From NCBI GenBank assembly GCA_026129405.1, contig JAHCID010000001.1:248001-312000 (forward strand): 64,000 bases of DNA. The letters are read 5' to 3'. This DNA comes from a bacterium (GTDB lineage: Bacteria; Desulfobacterota; Binatia; DP-6). Position 1 is the first letter of the stretch. Each line of letters opens with the position of its first letter. Under the pieces are notes generated by a model. It worked only from the letters and a program-made list of their open reading frames with translations. It had not been told where the DNA came from and ran no database searches. The position numbers were made by a program, and so were the translations under genes. Positions 62,926 to 64,000 of this stretch are shown here, piece after piece.

Positions 62926-64000
62926 ATGGATCGGACCCTGCGCACCCTCATCGCCGGCACGGCGGCCGTGGCCCTGACGGGCGCCGGCGTGCTCGCGGGT
63001 TGCACCAGCCGCCCCGAGCGCTCGCTCGTCGCCCCGGCGCACGCCGCGACGGCGGCGGACGCCGCCCCGGCGCCGAGCTCGCCGCCGACCCGCGGCTTCT
63101 CGCACCTCGTCCGCGGCGCGTCGCCCGCGGTGGTCAACATCAAGGTGACGTCGGTGGTGAAGACCGCCGGCCCCGGCGGCATGCAGGGCGTCCCGCCCGA
63201 GTGGTTCGGTGAGGACGGCCCCTTCGGCCCGAACGGCCCGTTCCGCGGCTTCGGCATGCCGCGCGGGCGCGAGCGCGCCCCGCAGGAGTTCAAGCGCCAG
63301 GGGTCGGGCTCCGGCTTCGTCATCAGCGCGGACGGCGTCATCGTCACCAACAACCACGTGGTCGAGGACGCGAAGGACATCACCGTCACCTTCGCCGACG
63401 GCAGGGAGCTGTCTGCGAAGGTGCTCGGGCACGACCCGAAGACCGACCTCGCGGTCATCAAGGTGGACGCCCACGACCTCGCGGTCGCCCGCCTCGGCGA
63501 CTCCGACGAGGTCTCGGTCGGCGACTGGGTGGTGGCGATCGGCAACCCGTTCGGCCTCGACAACACCGTCACCGCCGGCATCGTGAGCGCCAAGGGCCGC
63601 GCCATCGGCGCCGGTCCCTACGACGACTTCATCCAGACCGACGCCCCCATCAATCCCGGCAACTCGGGCGGCCCGCTGCTCGACGAGGACGGCAACGTGA
63701 TCGGCATCAACACGGCCATCTTCAGCCAGAACGGCGGCAGCGTCGGCATCGGCTTCGCGATCCCGATCAACCTCGCGAAGCGCCTCGTGCCGCAGCTCGA
63801 GAAGGGCCACGTGACCCGCGGCTGGCTCGGCGTCGCGATCCAGAAGATCACGCCCGACCTCGCCGAGTCGCTCGGGCTCGAGAACACGCGCGGCGCGCTG
63901 GTGGCGCAGGTCACGCCGAAGAGCCCGGCCGCCAAGGCCGGCATCCAGGCGGGCGACGTGATCACGACCTTCGCCGGCAAGCCGCTGAAGGATCAGTCGA
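62926..64000 (+). CDS. DegP/HtrA-like periplasmic serine protease (3' end cut)
   Basis: The first 358 codons are present. An N-terminal signal region ends GVLAGC (possible lipobox, C26). The trypsin-like domain has the triad H144 (TNNHVVEDA), D174 (DPKTDLAVIKV) and S247 (NPGNSGGPLLD). A PDZ domain begins around residue 300 (TRGWLGVAIQKI ... GIQAGDVITTFAGK) and continues past the window. A GGAGG lies ten bases before the ATG. The enzyme degrades or refolds damaged envelope proteins. Upstream repeats suggest control by an OmpR-family regulator. Confidence 0.95.
   Translation, partial: MDRTLRTLIAGTAAVALTGAGVLAGCTSRPERSLVAPAHAATAADAAPAPSSPPTRGFSHLVRGASPAVVNIKVTSVVKTAGPGGMQGVPPEWFGEDGPFGPNGPFRGFGMPRGRERAPQEFKRQGSGSGFVISADGVIVTNNHVVEDAKDITVTFADGRELSAKVLGHDPKTDLAVIKVDAHDLAVARLGDSDEVSVGDWVVAIGNPFGLDNTVTAGIVSAKGRAIGAGPYDDFIQTDAPINPGNSGGPLLDEDGNVIGINTAIFSQNGGSVGIGFAIPINLAKRLVPQLEKGHVTRGWLGVAIQKITPDLAESLGLENTRGALVAQVTPKSPAAKAGIQAGDVITTFAGKPLKDQS

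Overview
This is a very GC-rich, densely packed bacterial chromosome segment with about 50 protein genes and both ends cut inside a gene. No rRNA, tRNA, CRISPR array, insertion sequence or phage module was seen. The gene set is Gram-negative: Mla-type lipid transport, Wza/Wzc polysaccharide export, DegP, PqiC-like and other lipoproteins. Several secreted proteins carry threonine-rich linkers, CGDG...CD cysteine repeats and uncharacterised modules that I recall from the Candidatus Binatota/Binatia and neighbouring deltaproteobacterial or myxobacterial lineages. That placement is inference.

Layout. 0-8.3 kb: a cut Coq4-like gene, a PhoA-type alkaline phosphatase, then a translationally coupled three-gene operon of large secreted modular proteins; the last one has histidine/aspartate spacing like zinc phospholipase C. 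8.4-13 kb: a cytochrome P450, a cyclic-nucleotide-binding/thioredoxin-reductase-like fusion and a DUF222-HNH protein. 13-28.7 kb: a Wzy-type exopolysaccharide or O-antigen locus. It runs right to left from a small Cys/Lys-rich secreted protein through wza, wzc, an O-antigen-ligase/TPR protein, a glycosyltransferase, a sugar-nucleotide epimerase, a WecA-like fusion, wzy and wzx. A glycosyltransferase in the opposite direction and a methyltransferase lie at its low-GC edge, which looks acquired.

29-32.5 kb: nitrilase-family amidase, GAF protein, FliL-like protein, GNAT acetyltransferase and a tandem GFA protein. 32.6-38.2 kb: a complete mrpA-G Na+/H+ antiporter operon with overlapping genes. 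38.3-45 kb: an S15-type secreted hydrolase, Cu/Zn superoxide dismutase, and an mlaE-mlaF-mlaD-pqiC-like lipid transport operon. 45-51 kb: a DUF1254 protein and central metabolism (pyk, glpD, gap). 51-57.4 kb: an M48 metalloprotease, two divergent paralogous small proteins of unknown function, an 82-bp palindromic element, a PhoD phosphatase and a frameshifted glycerate kinase. 57.4-64 kb: an aldo/keto reductase, then a response regulator-histidine kinase-NlpC/P60-RluA operon leading to a cut degP gene preceded by 11-bp-spaced repeats.

Together the genes describe an envelope-focused organism: surface polysaccharide export, outer-membrane lipid homeostasis, periplasmic proteolysis, cation/pH homeostasis and extracellular phosphate or phosphoester scavenging (PhoA, PhoD, PLC-like). 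The least explained parts are the secreted modules, the Cys-rich leader protein of the polysaccharide operon, the paralog pair with its neighbouring inverted-repeat element, and the palindromes placed just before the gap and phoA start codons.
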